From Sporosarcina ureae (GTDB lineage Bacteria > Bacillota > Bacilli > Bacillales_A > Planococcaceae), in the NCBI RefSeq assembly GCF_029267015.1, contig NZ_JARIEA010000081.1, forward strand, positions 1 to 64,000: 64,000 nucleotides of DNA, in the 5' to 3' direction. Position 1 is the first letter of the stretch, and each line of letters opens with the position of its first letter. The notes beneath the pieces are model-generated. The model was given only the letters and a program-made list of their open reading frames with translations, had not been told where the DNA came from and did not search any database. The translations under genes and the position numbers were made by a program. This document shows, one piece after another, positions 16,154-27,321 of the stretch.

Positions 16154-16573
16154 ATGAAAATATCCACTAAAGGACGATACGGACTTACAGTAATAGTAGA
16201 ATTAGGACGAAAATATGGAGAGGGTCCTGTGCCTTTGCGTAAAATCGCAGAAGAGCAAAATCTCTCTGAAGCATATTTAGAACAACTGATCCCGCCTTTA
16301 CGCAACAGCGGAATGGTGAAAAGTGTTCGCGGTGCCTACGGTGGCTATAAACTCGCAAAAGATCCTTCCGAGATTATGGCAGGGGACGTCATTCGTTTGC
16401 TTGAAGGGCCGATCCAATTAGTCGAAGGGCTCGATGACGATGACATTCCGCAACGGGAACTATGGAAACGAATCGGAGACGCAATCCGAGGGGTATTAGA
16501 TCATACGACGATCAGAGACTTGATTGAATTTGAAGATACGTCGACTGCTGATGAATACATGTTCTATATTTAA
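16154..16573 (+). CDS. cymR: CymR, Rrf2-family repressor of cysteine metabolism
   Basis: A 139-aa Rrf2 protein. Winged-helix residues 1-75 start with MKISTKGRYGLTVIVELG and include the recognition region AEEQNLSEAYLEQLIPPLR. There are no cysteines for an Fe-S cluster, which agrees with CymR rather than IscR or NsrR. CymR works with cysteine synthase CysK to sense O-acetylserine and represses sulfur-assimilation genes. ATG 16154 follows AAAGGACG; the longer upstream frame has no ribosome site. It is followed after 12 nt by the desulfurase gene. Confidence 0.93.
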   Translation: MKISTKGRYGLTVIVELGRKYGEGPVPLRKIAEEQNLSEAYLEQLIPPLRNSGMVKSVRGAYGGYKLAKDPSEIMAGDVIRLLEGPIQLVEGLDDDDIPQRELWKRIGDAIRGVLDHTTIRDLIEFEDTSTADEYMFYI

Positions 16574-16585
16574 AGGAGTTTAGTT

Positions 16586-17734
16586 ATGAAACCAGCTATA
16601 TATTTAGACTATGCCGCTACGACACCGATGCATCCAGCTGTATTGGAGAGATTTACTACTGCGCTACATGATACATATGGTAATCCTTCAAGTACGCATC
16701 AATTTGGCCGTCACGCTAAGAAAATGCTAGAAGAAGCACGTAAAACGCTAGCTTTTTCAATCCATGCATCCCCCAATGAAATCATTATTACTTCTGGAGG
16801 AACAGAAGCGGATAACTTAGCGATTTTTGGCTACGTACAGTCGTTGAATACAGAAGGCAAACATATTATTACGACCGAAATTGAACATCACGCGGTATTA
16901 AACCCTTGTAAACAATTGGAGTCACATGGCTATCAAGTGACGTATCTATCGCCAGACTGTAATGGGGTTATTACAGCACAACAAGTGCAGGAAGCGTTAA
17001 CAGATGAAACTATTTTAGTGTCCATCATGTTCGGTAACAATGAAGTAGGAACGATCCAACCGATTGCAGAAATCGGCCAGTTGCTCTCTACACATTCAGC
17101 TGCTTTTCACACAGACGCAGTGCAAGCTTATGGTACATGCCAACTAGACGTCGAAAAACTGCAAGTCGATTTCTTATCGGTTTCAGCTCATAAAGTGAAT
17201 GGACCTAAAGGGATCGGTTTCCTTTATCAGCGAAATGGCAAGTTATTGTCGAGTCAAGTACTCGGCGGTTCACAAGAGAAAAAACGCCGCGCAGGTACTG
17301 AAAATGTGCCAGCTATCATTGCATTTGCAGAAGCAGTCTCGATTGCCGAGCAAACCAAGCTAGAAAAGCAAACAGCTTATTCTATGTATAAACAAAAAAT
17401 GGCGGATGTCTTTGAAACAAATCAAATCGATTTCCAACCGACTATTCCCCACGCAGTAGAATCTTTAGCACATATTTATCATGTATCGTTTCCGGGTACC
17501 GATGTGGAGACGTTTTTGATGAGCTTGGATTTAGAAGGGGTAGCCGTATCAAGTGGCTCTGCGTGTACTGCAGGATCATTTGAACCGTCACATGTCGTAA
17601 CGGCTATGTTTGGTACGGAATCAGATAAAGCTAGAAACTCGATCCGCATTAGTTTCGGCTATGACTTAGATGAATCTATTATAGAAGAAGCAGCCAATCG
17701 AATCGCAAAAGTAGTCAAACGACTAGTGAAATGA
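16586..17734 (+). CDS. iscS: Cysteine desulfurase (IscS/YrvO type)
   Basis: A 382-aa PLP-dependent desulfurase. K203 in SAHKVNGPKG binds PLP; C327 in SSGSACTAGSF carries the persulfide. In B. subtilis YrvO passes sulfur to the adjacent-encoded MnmA for 2-thiouridine in tRNA, and the order here (cymR, desulfurase, mnmA) is the same. It is about the same length as, but distinct from, the NifS of the NAD locus in this window. ATG 16586 follows AAAGGAG. Confidence 0.95.
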   Translation: MKPAIYLDYAATTPMHPAVLERFTTALHDTYGNPSSTHQFGRHAKKMLEEARKTLAFSIHASPNEIIITSGGTEADNLAIFGYVQSLNTEGKHIITTEIEHHAVLNPCKQLESHGYQVTYLSPDCNGVITAQQVQEALTDETILVSIMFGNNEVGTIQPIAEIGQLLSTHSAAFHTDAVQAYGTCQLDVEKLQVDFLSVSAHKVNGPKGIGFLYQRNGKLLSSQVLGGSQEKKRRAGTENVPAIIAFAEAVSIAEQTKLEKQTAYSMYKQKMADVFETNQIDFQPTIPHAVESLAHIYHVSFPGTDVETFLMSLDLEGVAVSSGSACTAGSFEPSHVVTAMFGTESDKARNSIRISFGYDLDESIIEEAANRIAKVVKRLVK

Positions 17735-17743
17735 ATTCAGTAA

Positions 17744-18874
<1,131 letters not shown>

Positions 18875-18886
18875 GGAGGCAATAGC

Positions 18887-19552
18887 ATGTCGATTCATCA
18901 AAATGCGATTAAAGAAATGCAAGAAGGTAATTATGAGAAAGCGATCGAGCTTTTCATGAAAGCAGTAGAAGAAAATCCGGAAGAGCCTACAGGCTATATC
19001 AATATCGGAAATATTTTTGCGTCACTTGGAGATGCTGAGCAGGCGGAACCATTTTTCCAAAAAGCATTAACGCTTGACGAGAATGCAGGAACGGCTTTTT
19101 ATGGACTAGCGAATTTATATTACAATCAAGAACGCTTTGAAGAGGCAGCAAAATTATATGAAAAAGCGATCAATACAGGATTGGACTCTGCTGATGCTTA
19201 TTTCATGCTCGGTAAAAGTATGGAGCAAGCAGGTAATGACCGTTTGGCATTGCCTTATTTACAGCGTGCAGTAGAGTTGAATCCAGACGATCAAGAAATC
19301 GCATTGTCCTACGGGATTTTATTAGCGAAATTAGAGTTATTTAAAGAAGCAAAGCCTGTATTCGAAGCTATTTTAGCAGTCACACCAGATCATGCGGATA
19401 CGCACTATAATTTAGGTGTATTGTACGCAGTTTCCACGGAAGATCAAGCGACTGCATTGTCTCATTTGGAACAAGCTTTCACTGCTGAACCAGACCATAC
19501 ACAAGCGCGTTATTTATTCGATATGATCAAGCTTGGAGAACAAGGCGAGTAA
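18887..19552 (+). CDS. yrrB: Tetratricopeptide-repeat protein (YrrB-like)
   Basis: A 221-aa soluble protein consisting almost wholly of TPR units (about six, e.g. GNYEKAIELFMKAVEENPEEPTGY near 13-36 and similar units near 37, 71, 106, 140 and 175). Such repeats form protein-protein interaction surfaces. B. subtilis YrrB lies at the same place between mnmA and recD2; its partner is not established. The start follows AAGGAGG, and the stop is 31 nt ahead of the recD2 start. Confidence 0.9.
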   Translation: MSIHQNAIKEMQEGNYEKAIELFMKAVEENPEEPTGYINIGNIFASLGDAEQAEPFFQKALTLDENAGTAFYGLANLYYNQERFEEAAKLYEKAINTGLDSADAYFMLGKSMEQAGNDRLALPYLQRAVELNPDDQEIALSYGILLAKLELFKEAKPVFEAILAVTPDHADTHYNLGVLYAVSTEDQATALSHLEQAFTAEPDHTQARYLFDMIKLGEQGE

Positions 19553-19583
19553 TATATTTGTAGAAAAAGGAGGGAACCCTTCG

Positions 19584-22010
19584 ATGAGTGAAACAGCACC
19601 ATATCTAATCGGTAGGCCGGTCGTGACGATTTTCCACAATACGACGAATCTATTTTCCATTGTCAAGTTGAAAGTCACTTCCACCAATACCGATTACCGC
19701 GACAGTGAAATAGTGATCAAAGGCTCTTTCCCTCCTCTCGTCGCGGAAGAAGAGTATAAATTCACAGGACGACTCGTTAACCATCCAGTACATGGACAGC
19801 AGTTCGACGTGCAGACGTTTTCAAAAGAGTTGCCTGCGACAGAGGCGGGTCTGATCCTCTACTTATCTGGTGATTTATTTCCTGGAATCGGGAAGAAAAC
19901 AGCTAGTGATATCGTGAAGACACTCGGCAATAACGTCATTCAGAAAGTTCTTGAAGACCGCAGTGTGCTGGATCAGATCCCGCGTTTGAGTGAAGAACGG
20001 AAAGATACGCTCGTTTCAGTCTTGCAGGAGAATCTAGGTCTTGAACGTACTATGGTCCAACTCAATGAATGGGGCTTCGGTCCGCAAGTGGCTATGCGTA
20101 TATACCAAGCATATCAAGATGATGCCATCACGATTCTGACGGAAAATCCATACCGTTTAATTAAAGAAATTGAAGGGATCGGCTTTCAACGTGCAGATGA
20201 TCTCGCGAAGCAACTCGGGCTCGTAGGAGATCATCCTGCGCGTATTAAAGCAGCTGTTTATTACAGCGTACATAGTGAAGTACAGTCAGCAGGACATGTC
20301 TACGTAGAGTCAGAGGTGATCTTGCCGCAAGCGAAGCAGCTACTTGAATCAAGTCAGGCACATATCATCTCATACGAATCGATCACCCAAGCCGTGATTG
20401 AACTCGTCGAAGAAGGTACACTGTCTGCTGAAATGCAGCGTCTCTACTTACCTTCTCTTTATTTTTCTGAAATAGGGATTGCCACTAAGGTCAATAAAAT
20501 TCTCGAAAATGAAGTCGCGGAACAATTTCCTGCTTCTGAAATACGAAAAGCTATCGGTGAAATTGAAGAACGTTTGGAAGTACAATATGCTGAAACACAA
20601 GTCGAAGCGATCGAACGCGCCCTTCATTCTTCATTGCTCGTGCTAACAGGTGGACCCGGGACAGGTAAGACTACCGTCATAAGAGGTTTAGTTGAGGCGT
20701 ACGCAGAACTGCATGGAATCTCGCTCGACATTGAAGAGTATGCACGTAAAAAAGAGCCGTTTCCGATCATCTTAGCAGCCCCTACCGGACGCGCGGCGAA
20801 ACGGATGTCGGAGTCAACTGGATTACCTGCCATGACGATCCACCGCCTACTCGGATTTACGGGTCAAGACGCCGAAGAAGAGACGGAGCGGGAAGTAGAT
20901 GGTAATCTCATTATCATTGATGAAACGTCCATGGTCGATACGTGGCTCATGCATCAGCTGTTGAAAGCTGTCCGCAACGATGCGCAGTTATTATTCGTTG
21001 GAGACCAAGACCAACTACCTTCTGTAGGACCCGGTCAAGTGTTGCATGACTTCATGCAGTCAGGAAAAATCCCGGTCGTTGAACTGACCGATATTTTCCG
21101 GCAAAGTGAAGGCTCAACCATCATCGAAATGGCCCATATGATCAAGCAAAAAGAATGGACGATGGATGTTACGAAGAAGACGTCAGATCGGTCGTTTATT
21201 AAAGCGTCGAGTGATCAAATTTTGCCTGCTGTTAAACAAATTATTCAAAACGCTACATCCAAAGGACATTCCATTAAAGACATTCAAGTGCTGGCACCGA
21301 TGTACAAAGGTCCGGCAGGCATAGATGGTTTGAATAAGATGATACAAGAAGTTACGAATCCACCTGCCGAGGGAAGAAAAGAAATGGTTTTCGGTGAAAC
21401 GACGTATCGAGTCAGGGATAAAGTGCTGCAACTCGTCAATCAACCGGAAAGTAATGTTTTCAATGGAGATATGGGAGAAGTCGTTGCAATCATGCTAGCG
21501 AAAGAAACGACTGACAAAAAAGCGATCATGGTCGTTTCATACGATGGCAATGAAGTGCAATATGAGCGAAGCGATTTGAATCAGCTGACACTTGCGTATT
21601 GTTGTTCTATCCATAAATCCCAAGGTAGTGAATTTCCAATCGTTGTCATGCCGATCGTTAGAAGTCAGCGGAAAATGTTACGTCGTAATCTGCTGTATAC
21701 AGGGATTACGCGTGCAAAGAACTTCTTAATACTTTGCGGTGAAGCAGAAGAATTTAAAGCAGGCATTGCGCGCACTGACGAAACTGAGCGGCAGACGACA
21801 CTTCAAGAACGCATAACTGGTGAAACACAAGAAGTTCAGACTACACAAACAGTGGAAACGATCTCGCTCGATGCGGCACCTGTAAAAGTGACGGCTGAAC
21901 CACAAGATATGTCGCAAGCAAAGCTGACGATGGACAATTTCACTGCAATTGATCCGCTCATTGGTATGAACAATGTATCACCACTCGACTTTCTTGAAGT
22001 GACTGATTGA
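19584..22010 (+). CDS. recD2: RecD2 DNA helicase (RecD-like, YrrC)
   Basis: An 808-aa superfamily 1B 5'-3' helicase. After an N-terminal OB-like region and helix-hairpin-helix motifs (about 90-215, GIGKKTASDIVK and GIGFQRADDLAK), the helicase core begins with Walker A GGPGTGKTT near residue 356, then LIIDETSMVD, QLPSVGPGQ and the C-terminal YCCSIHKSQGSEFP motif VI region. RecD2 acts without RecBC in replication-fork repair. Start ATG 19584 is behind AAAGGAGGG; the longer frame to 19533 overlaps yrrB and is not needed. The -35 box of alaS overlaps its stop codon. Confidence 0.94.
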   Translation: MSETAPYLIGRPVVTIFHNTTNLFSIVKLKVTSTNTDYRDSEIVIKGSFPPLVAEEEYKFTGRLVNHPVHGQQFDVQTFSKELPATEAGLILYLSGDLFPGIGKKTASDIVKTLGNNVIQKVLEDRSVLDQIPRLSEERKDTLVSVLQENLGLERTMVQLNEWGFGPQVAMRIYQAYQDDAITILTENPYRLIKEIEGIGFQRADDLAKQLGLVGDHPARIKAAVYYSVHSEVQSAGHVYVESEVILPQAKQLLESSQAHIISYESITQAVIELVEEGTLSAEMQRLYLPSLYFSEIGIATKVNKILENEVAEQFPASEIRKAIGEIEERLEVQYAETQVEAIERALHSSLLVLTGGPGTGKTTVIRGLVEAYAELHGISLDIEEYARKKEPFPIILAAPTGRAAKRMSESTGLPAMTIHRLLGFTGQDAEEETEREVDGNLIIIDETSMVDTWLMHQLLKAVRNDAQLLFVGDQDQLPSVGPGQVLHDFMQSGKIPVVELTDIFRQSEGSTIIEMAHMIKQKEWTMDVTKKTSDRSFIKASSDQILPAVKQIIQNATSKGHSIKDIQVLAPMYKGPAGIDGLNKMIQEVTNPPAEGRKEMVFGETTYRVRDKVLQLVNQPESNVFNGDMGEVVAIMLAKETTDKKAIMVVSYDGNEVQYERSDLNQLTLAYCCSIHKSQGSEFPIVVMPIVRSQRKMLRRNLLYTGITRAKNFLILCGEAEEFKAGIARTDETERQTTLQERITGETQEVQTTQTVETISLDAAPVKVTAEPQDMSQAKLTMDNFTAIDPLIGMNNVSPLDFLEVTD

Positions 22011-22035
22011 CAAAGCGAGAGAACTTTCCTATAAT
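22007..22035 (+). promoter_or_regulatory. Consensus SigA promoter of alaS
   Basis: TTGACA (22007-22012), 17 bases, TATAAT (22030-22035): a perfect match in both boxes and spacing, overlapping the recD2 stop codon. Confidence 0.88.
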
Positions 22036-22041
22036 TCGTTT

Positions 22042-22280
22042 AGAAATAATGAAAAACGTTGAAGGAACAAGTACCTGTACATTCTGTGCAAAAGAAAAGA
22101 GCTTCTTGGCTGAAAAGGCTCTCTCAGATCTACGGCGAACGCTATTCCGAAGTTGCAGGCTAATCCCTGCCGTCTTGCCGCGTTAAGGCAACTCGAGATA
22201 CCGCTTTATGCGGTAATTAGGGTGGTACCGCGATCAATGAAACCTTCGCCCCTTTATACAAGGGGGGGAGTTTTTTTAAT
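22042..22280 (+). promoter_or_regulatory. T-box riboswitch, alanine-specific, upstream of alaS
   Basis: Leader with the canonical T-box AGGGTGGTACCGCG (22219-22232) and a terminator of CGCCCCTT / AAGGGGG (about 22246-22270) followed by seven T. In the Stem I region GGCGAACGCTATTCC (22134-22148) contains GCT at 22141-22143, an alanine codon in the expected specifier context. Uncharged tRNA-Ala would allow read-through into alaS. Confidence 0.92.
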
Positions 22281-22298
22281 TTTAGGAGGAGTAAAACG

Positions 22299-24932
22299 AT
22301 GAAGAAACTTACGGCAGCTGAAATTCGCCAAATGTTTTTAGACTATTTTAAAGAGCACGGACATAATGTAGAACCATCAGCTGCATTAGTACCAGTTGAT
22401 GACGCATCACTATTATGGATCAACAGTGGAGTCGCAACATTGAAAAAGTATTTTGATGGAAGAGTAATTCCTGAGAACCCACGGATTGCAAATGCGCAAA
22501 AATCGATTCGTACAAACGACATTGAAAACGTCGGCTACACAGCGCGCCATCATACGTTCTTTGAAATGCTTGGCAACTTTTCAATAGGTGATTATTTCAA
22601 AGAAGAAGCCATCATTCGTGCGTGGGACTTCCTGACTAATGAACAATGGATCGGTTTTGATCCGGAACTCTTATCTGTAACTATCCATCCAGAAGATGAA
22701 GAAGCTTACACTATTTGGAAGGATCAAATTGGCATTCCAGTAGAGCGTATCATTCGTCTTGAAGGAAACTTCTGGGATATTGGCGAAGGTCCAAGTGGTC
22801 CGAACTCTGAAATTTTCTATGATCGCGGACCTAGTTACGGTGACGATTTCTCAGATCCGGAATTATATCCAGGTGGAGAAAATGAACGCTATTTAGAAAT
22901 CTGGAACTTAGTATTCTCTGAGTTCAATCATAATCCTGATCACACGTACACACCGCTTCCGAAGAAAAATATCGATACAGGGATGGGTCTCGAGCGTATG
23001 GCATCCGTAATTCAAGATGTACCTACAAACTTCGATACAGATTTGTTCTTACCGATTATTGAAGCGGTTGAAAATGTTTCAGGCAGAAAATATGGGGAAA
23101 CGACGCAAGCGGATATTGCGTTTAAAGTCATCTCAGATCACATCCGTACCGTAGCCTTCGCAATCGGTGACGGTGCACTTCCGTCCAATGAAGGTCGCGG
23201 ATATGTGCTGCGTCGTCTATTGAGAAGAGCGGTTCGTTTCGCAAAACAATTAGGCATCGATAAACCATTCATGTATATGCTCGTACCGATTGTCGGAGAT
23301 ATCATGAAAGACTTCTACCCGGAAGTTCATGATAAACAAGCGTTCATTATGAAAGTCGTGAAAAACGAAGAAGATCGTTTCCACGAAACATTGCATGACG
23401 GAATGGCGATCTTAACGACAATCATTGAAAAGGCAAAAGCTTCTGACTTGCCAATCGTTTCAGGTAGCGACGCGTTCAAACTTTATGACACATATGGCTT
23501 CCCATTTGAACTAACAGAGGAATTTGCTCTAGAAGAAAATGTGGCAGTTGACCGTATCGGGTTTGACGAAGAAATGGCTGCACAACGAAATCGTGCACGT
23601 GCTGCGCGTGCAACGTCTGACTCGATGCATGTTCAATCCGGCGTTCTTGGTGAAGTGCATGAAGCAAGTGAGTTCATTGGCTATGGTCAACTAGAAACGA
23701 ATGCGATCGTCAGTGTACTTGTGCAAGACGGTCAACGTATTGCACATGCATCTGAAGGTGAAACGGTACAAATTATTTTGGATCAGACACCGTTTTATGC
23801 AGAAAGTGGCGGTCAAGTGGCGGATAAAGGCACGATCTCAAACGAGACGTTCACAGCGGAAGTTCGTGATGTCAAAAAAGCACCTAATGGACAGAACTTG
23901 CACACTGTCTTCATCAGTTCAGGTGAATTGAATGAAGGAGTAGCAGTCGTTGCCAAAGTAGACGAGTTCTCTCGCAATCTGACAGTGAAGAATCATACAG
24001 CTACACACTTATTACATCGTGCGTTAAAAGATGTTCTTGGTGAACACGTCAATCAAGCAGGATCATATGTTGGCCCGGATCGTCTTCGCTTTGACTTCTC
24101 CCATTTTGGACAAGTTACAAAAGAAGAACTAGAGCGCATCGAATTCCAAGTCAATGAACAAATTTGGGCAGGTACGCCAGTCAACACATTGGTATCACCG
24201 ATAGCGGAAGCAAAAGAAATGGGCGCGATGGCATTGTTCGGCGAGAAATACGGTGATATCGTACGCGTCGTTAAAGTTGGAGATTACTCAATCGAGCTAT
24301 GTGGAGGATGCCACGTTCGCAATACGTCCGATATTAACGTATTCAAAATCGTTTCTGAAGGCGGAATCGGTGCAGGTACTCGACGCATCGAAGCATTTAC
24401 GGGTGGACAAGCTTTCCGTTCATTCAAAGAAGATCAAGCGGTTATCGATCAAATAGCGACAACAGCTAAAGCAACTCCGAAAACGGTCGTCACAAAAGTT
24501 GAATCGATTCTCGCAGACTTTAAAGAACTTCAGCGAGAAAACGAATCACTGCAAGCGAAGATGGGCAACAGTCAATTGACAAGCGTCATGGAAACAGCTC
24601 AGCAGATCGAAGACGTTACAGTCATTTCTGCAAGTGTAGAAGTGAAAGACAACAACGGTTTACGTCAATTAATCGATGAAATGAAACAAAAAACTTCCAA
24701 AGGCGTCATTGTACTTGGTACAGTAACGGATGGGAAAGTTATGCTGGCAGCGGGAGTTACCGATGATTTAAAAGGTAGCAACTACCACGCAGGAAAAATC
24801 GTCAACCACGTTGCATCTCTCTGTGGCGGAAAAGGTGGCGGTCGCCCAGACATGGCAATGGCTGGAGCAAAAGATGCGTCAAAACTTGATGATGCGCTTC
24901 AATCCGTGTATGATTATGTAAAATCTGTTTAA
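22299..24932 (+). CDS. alaS: Alanyl-tRNA synthetase
   Basis: An 877-aa class II synthetase. The order is: catalytic domain ([19 protein letters not shown], about 80-98, and GMGLERM near 231), tRNA-recognition region, editing domain with [11 protein letters not shown] (zinc-binding histidines, about 568-578) and the [11 protein letters not shown] cysteines near 667, and the C-terminal DHHA1 domain ([14 protein letters not shown] near 845). Full length. ATG 22299 follows TTTAGGAGGAG just after the T-box terminator. Expression should track tRNA-Ala charging. Confidence 0.97.
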   Translation: MKKLTAAEIRQMFLDYFKEHGHNVEPSAALVPVDDASLLWINSGVATLKKYFDGRVIPENPRIANAQKSIRTNDIENVGYTARHHTFFEMLGNFSIGDYFKEEAIIRAWDFLTNEQWIGFDPELLSVTIHPEDEEAYTIWKDQIGIPVERIIRLEGNFWDIGEGPSGPNSEIFYDRGPSYGDDFSDPELYPGGENERYLEIWNLVFSEFNHNPDHTYTPLPKKNIDTGMGLERMASVIQDVPTNFDTDLFLPIIEAVENVSGRKYGETTQADIAFKVISDHIRTVAFAIGDGALPSNEGRGYVLRRLLRRAVRFAKQLGIDKPFMYMLVPIVGDIMKDFYPEVHDKQAFIMKVVKNEEDRFHETLHDGMAILTTIIEKAKASDLPIVSGSDAFKLYDTYGFPFELTEEFALEENVAVDRIGFDEEMAAQRNRARAARATSDSMHVQSGVLGEVHEASEFIGYGQLETNAIVSVLVQDGQRIAHASEGETVQIILDQTPFYAESGGQVADKGTISNETFTAEVRDVKKAPNGQNLHTVFISSGELNEGVAVVAKVDEFSRNLTVKNHTATHLLHRALKDVLGEHVNQAGSYVGPDRLRFDFSHFGQVTKEELERIEFQVNEQIWAGTPVNTLVSPIAEAKEMGAMALFGEKYGDIVRVVKVGDYSIELCGGCHVRNTSDINVFKIVSEGGIGAGTRRIEAFTGGQAFRSFKEDQAVIDQIATTAKATPKTVVTKVESILADFKELQRENESLQAKMGNSQLTSVMETAQQIEDVTVISASVEVKDNNGLRQLIDEMKQKTSKGVIVLGTVTDGKVMLAAGVTDDLKGSNYHAGKIVNHVASLCGGKGGGRPDMAMAGAKDASKLDDALQSVYDYVKSV

Positions 24933-25062
24933 CCATTATGTAGTGCGATTATGTTGAGGAAATAGATGAGAGGAACAGTGCTTAATCTAAGTGTTCTCTT
25001 TATATAGTAAAACGTTAGATCGTTATTCACATAAATGGAAATCGGAAAGCGGGGTGTCGAGT

Positions 25063-25335
25063 ATGAGTTCATCAGAAGAAACGATGAAGTTCAACTTTCC
25101 TGAGGAGTCAATGGAGGAAGAAGTCAAATCAGTCATGCTCCACGTTTACAAATCATTAGAAGAAAAAGGGTACAATCCTATTAATCAGATGGTCGGCTAT
25201 TTACTATCTGGAGATCCAGCCTATATTCCACGCCACGAAGACGCTCGTAGTCTGATTCGGAAACTGGAACGAGATGAAATTCTAGAAGAATTAGTCAAGT
25301 TCTACATTCGGGAGAATAGAGGCAAATCCGAATGA
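25063..25335 (+). CDS. ireB: IreB family regulatory phosphoprotein (YrzL)
   Basis: A 90-aa protein of the UPF0297/IreB family. The signature [23 protein letters not shown] (about 45-67) is intact, as is the N-terminal [11 protein letters not shown] with threonines that PASTA kinases phosphorylate in Enterococcus. The open frame continues upstream to 24991; ATG 25063 gives the family length although its ribosome site is weak. Overlaps ruvX by 4 nt, the conserved ireB-ruvX-yrzB order of Firmicutes. Confidence 0.93.
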   Translation: MSSSEETMKFNFPEESMEEEVKSVMLHVYKSLEEKGYNPINQMVGYLLSGDPAYIPRHEDARSLIRKLERDEILEELVKFYIRENRGKSE

Positions 25336-25751
25336 GAATTATGGGATTGGATGTCGGCTCAAAAACAGTCGGCATTGCGATAAGCGACAGTCTCGGTTGG
25401 ACAGCCCAAGGAATCGAAACTATCAAAATTGATGAAGCGGTAGGTTCTTTCGGGATGAAACGAGTCAAACAGCTAATAGAAGAATTCGAAGTGACAGAAT
25501 TTGTCGTCGGGTACCCGAAAAATATGAATAATACAATTGGGCCCCGTGGAGAAGCATCCGAACAGTACGCAGAGAAATTGCGAGAAAAGTTCGGTTTACC
25601 TGTTGTTTTGTGGGATGAAAGATTAACGACTATGGCTGCAGAACGCGTTTTAATCGATGCCGATGTTAGTCGAAAAAAACGTAAGGCAGTCATAGACAAA
25701 ATGGCAGCAGTTATGATTTTGCAAGGATATTTAGATTCACAAAAAATTTAG
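25332..25751 (+). CDS. ruvX: RuvX/YqgF-family RNase H-like nuclease
   Basis: A 139-aa RNase H-fold protein. [16 protein letters not shown] at the start holds the first catalytic aspartate (D6); [16 protein letters not shown] with a second acidic pair, and [14 protein letters not shown] near the end complete the active site. Proposed roles are Holliday-junction resolution and 16S rRNA 5'-end processing. ATG overlaps the ireB stop (ATGA), and yrzB starts 13 nt after its end, so all three are probably one transcript. Confidence 0.93.
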   Translation: MRIMGLDVGSKTVGIAISDSLGWTAQGIETIKIDEAVGSFGMKRVKQLIEEFEVTEFVVGYPKNMNNTIGPRGEASEQYAEKLREKFGLPVVLWDERLTTMAAERVLIDADVSRKKRKAVIDKMAAVMILQGYLDSQKI

Positions 25752-25764
25752 AGGTGATTACACA

Positions 25765-26055
25765 ATGGAACACGGACAAGAGAACATGACAATCGTAGAT
25801 GAGAACGGCGAAGAGCACGTATGTGAAGTAATTTTAACATTTGATTCAAAAGAATATGAAAGATCATACGTCCTGTATCATATTTTAGACGGCGAAGAGA
25901 GAGATGATGACGAGGAAGTTGAAATCCACGCGTCTGCATTCATTCCGACTGAAGAAGGACAAGATGGTGGTTCACTTCTTGAAATTGAATCTGACGAAGA
26001 ATGGGATATGATCGAAGAAGTTTTGAACACATTCCTTGAAGAAGAAGACGAGTAA
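25765..26055 (+). CDS. yrzB: DUF1292 protein YrzB
   Basis: A 96-aa very acidic protein; after an N-terminal beta-rich segment ([18 protein letters not shown]) it has a YVLYHI motif and an [19 protein letters not shown] block typical of UPF0473/DUF1292. Function is unknown. Conserved third gene after ireB-ruvX. Starts behind GAGGTGA and ends before a terminator. Confidence 0.9.
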   Translation: MEHGQENMTIVDENGEEHVCEVILTFDSKEYERSYVLYHILDGEERDDDEEVEIHASAFIPTEEGQDGGSLLEIESDEEWDMIEEVLNTFLEEEDE

Positions 26056-26070
26056 ACGATAATAGTATGT

Positions 26071-26106
26071 GACGGGCGGAATGGTGCTGACCGTTCCGTC
26101 TTTTTT
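26071..26106 (+). terminator. Terminator after yrzB
   Basis: Imperfect stem GACGGGCGGAATGGT / ACCGTTCCGTC (26071-26100) followed by six T. Confidence 0.75.
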
Positions 26107-26143
26107 AGTTAATTGATCCATAGCGGAAGAAGAGGTGAGGCTT

Positions 26144-27298
26144 GTGGAAAAAGAGCCCCAAAGAAAAAAAGATGTCATGTTTGAACGAATGTTGGAGCAA
26201 AAGGAAGAAGTGAGAACCGTTAGAAAAATAGTACTTTGGATTGTTGCGATTGTATTGGTTGTAGGGATCGTAGGAGGCTTTTCAGTCTATACATACATAA
26301 AAGGCGCGTTGCAACCCGTTGATCCGGATTCGGAAAAAGTAATAGAAGTAGAAATTCCAATAGGTTCAGGTTTGGATACAATTTCTGAGAAACTGGAAAA
26401 GTCGGGTATTATTAAAAGTGCACGAATCTTTAAATACTACGCAAAAGTAAATAACGAAGCAGATTTCCAGGCAGGAACATATGGATTGTCACAGTCTATG
26501 ACGCCTGATGAATTAATCGAGAGTCTAAAAACAGGTGTAGTCTACCGCACGCCAGCATTTACGCTTGTGATTCCGGAAGGTTTAACACTTGATCAAATTG
26601 CAGAAAAAACGAGTGAAAAGACGACAATTACTTCAGAACAGTTTATGGAGTACGTGACGGACGAACAAGTCATTGCAGAATATATGACGAAGTATCCAGA
26701 AGTTATAACGGATGAAATTCTGAATGAAAATATCCGCTATGCTCTAGAAGGTTATTTATTCCCAGCTACCTATCCGTTCTATGAAGAAAAACCGACTGTA
26801 AAAGAAGTTGTGGATACGATGGTAGATGCGACTGTCCAGAACGTCATTCCGTATAAATCCTACTGGGCACCAGAAGATGATAAATTGAAGAAAAGTCGTT
26901 CAGTCCATAAAATGCTGACATTTGCTTCATTGTTGGAAAAAGAAGCAACAGGCGATACGGATCGTCAAACGATTGCGAGTATCTTCAATAACCGCATTGC
27001 ACAAGATATGCCATTGCAGACGGATCCAACCGTTCTATATGCACTAGGCGAACACAAAGCCCGCGTGATGAACGAAGATCTAAAAGTGGACAATGTCTAT
27101 AATACGTATAAAAATAAAGGATTACCGCCCGGCCCGATTGCAAATGCTGGAACAGCTTCCTTACAGGCGACAGTTGAACCGTCTAAAACAGGATATCTAT
27201 TCTTCCTGGCAGATAAAGACGGCAAAAATCACTATGCCAAAACGTATGAAGAACACTTGAAAAACAAAGCCGAATTTATTGATAGCCAGTATAAATAA
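26144..27298 (+). CDS. mltG: Endolytic peptidoglycan transglycosylase MltG
   Basis: A 384-aa membrane-anchored YceG family enzyme. One transmembrane helix (about residues 27-50, KIVLWIVAIVLVVGIVGGF), a LysM-like region and the catalytic YceG domain with the glutamate in ASLLEKEA (about residue 267) and the FNNRI and LQTDPTVLYALG motifs. It cuts nascent glycan strands and so sets their length. The frame begins at GTG 26135, but that lies within the ribosome site GAGGTGAGG; GTG 26144 is preferred. Confidence 0.93.
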   Translation: MEKEPQRKKDVMFERMLEQKEEVRTVRKIVLWIVAIVLVVGIVGGFSVYTYIKGALQPVDPDSEKVIEVEIPIGSGLDTISEKLEKSGIIKSARIFKYYAKVNNEADFQAGTYGLSQSMTPDELIESLKTGVVYRTPAFTLVIPEGLTLDQIAEKTSEKTTITSEQFMEYVTDEQVIAEYMTKYPEVITDEILNENIRYALEGYLFPATYPFYEEKPTVKEVVDTMVDATVQNVIPYKSYWAPEDDKLKKSRSVHKMLTFASLLEKEATGDTDRQTIASIFNNRIAQDMPLQTDPTVLYALGEHKARVMNEDLKVDNVYNTYKNKGLPPGPIANAGTASLQATVEPSKTGYLFFLADKDGKNHYAKTYEEHLKNKAEFIDSQYK

Positions 27299-27321
27299 TA
27301 CGTTGTAAAGGGGAAGTGTAT

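Noticed and set aside
26144..27298. Possible frameshift at the mltG start because of competing GTG codons
   Set aside because: The two GTG codons are in the same frame; the choice is only about the ribosome site position, so there is no frameshift.
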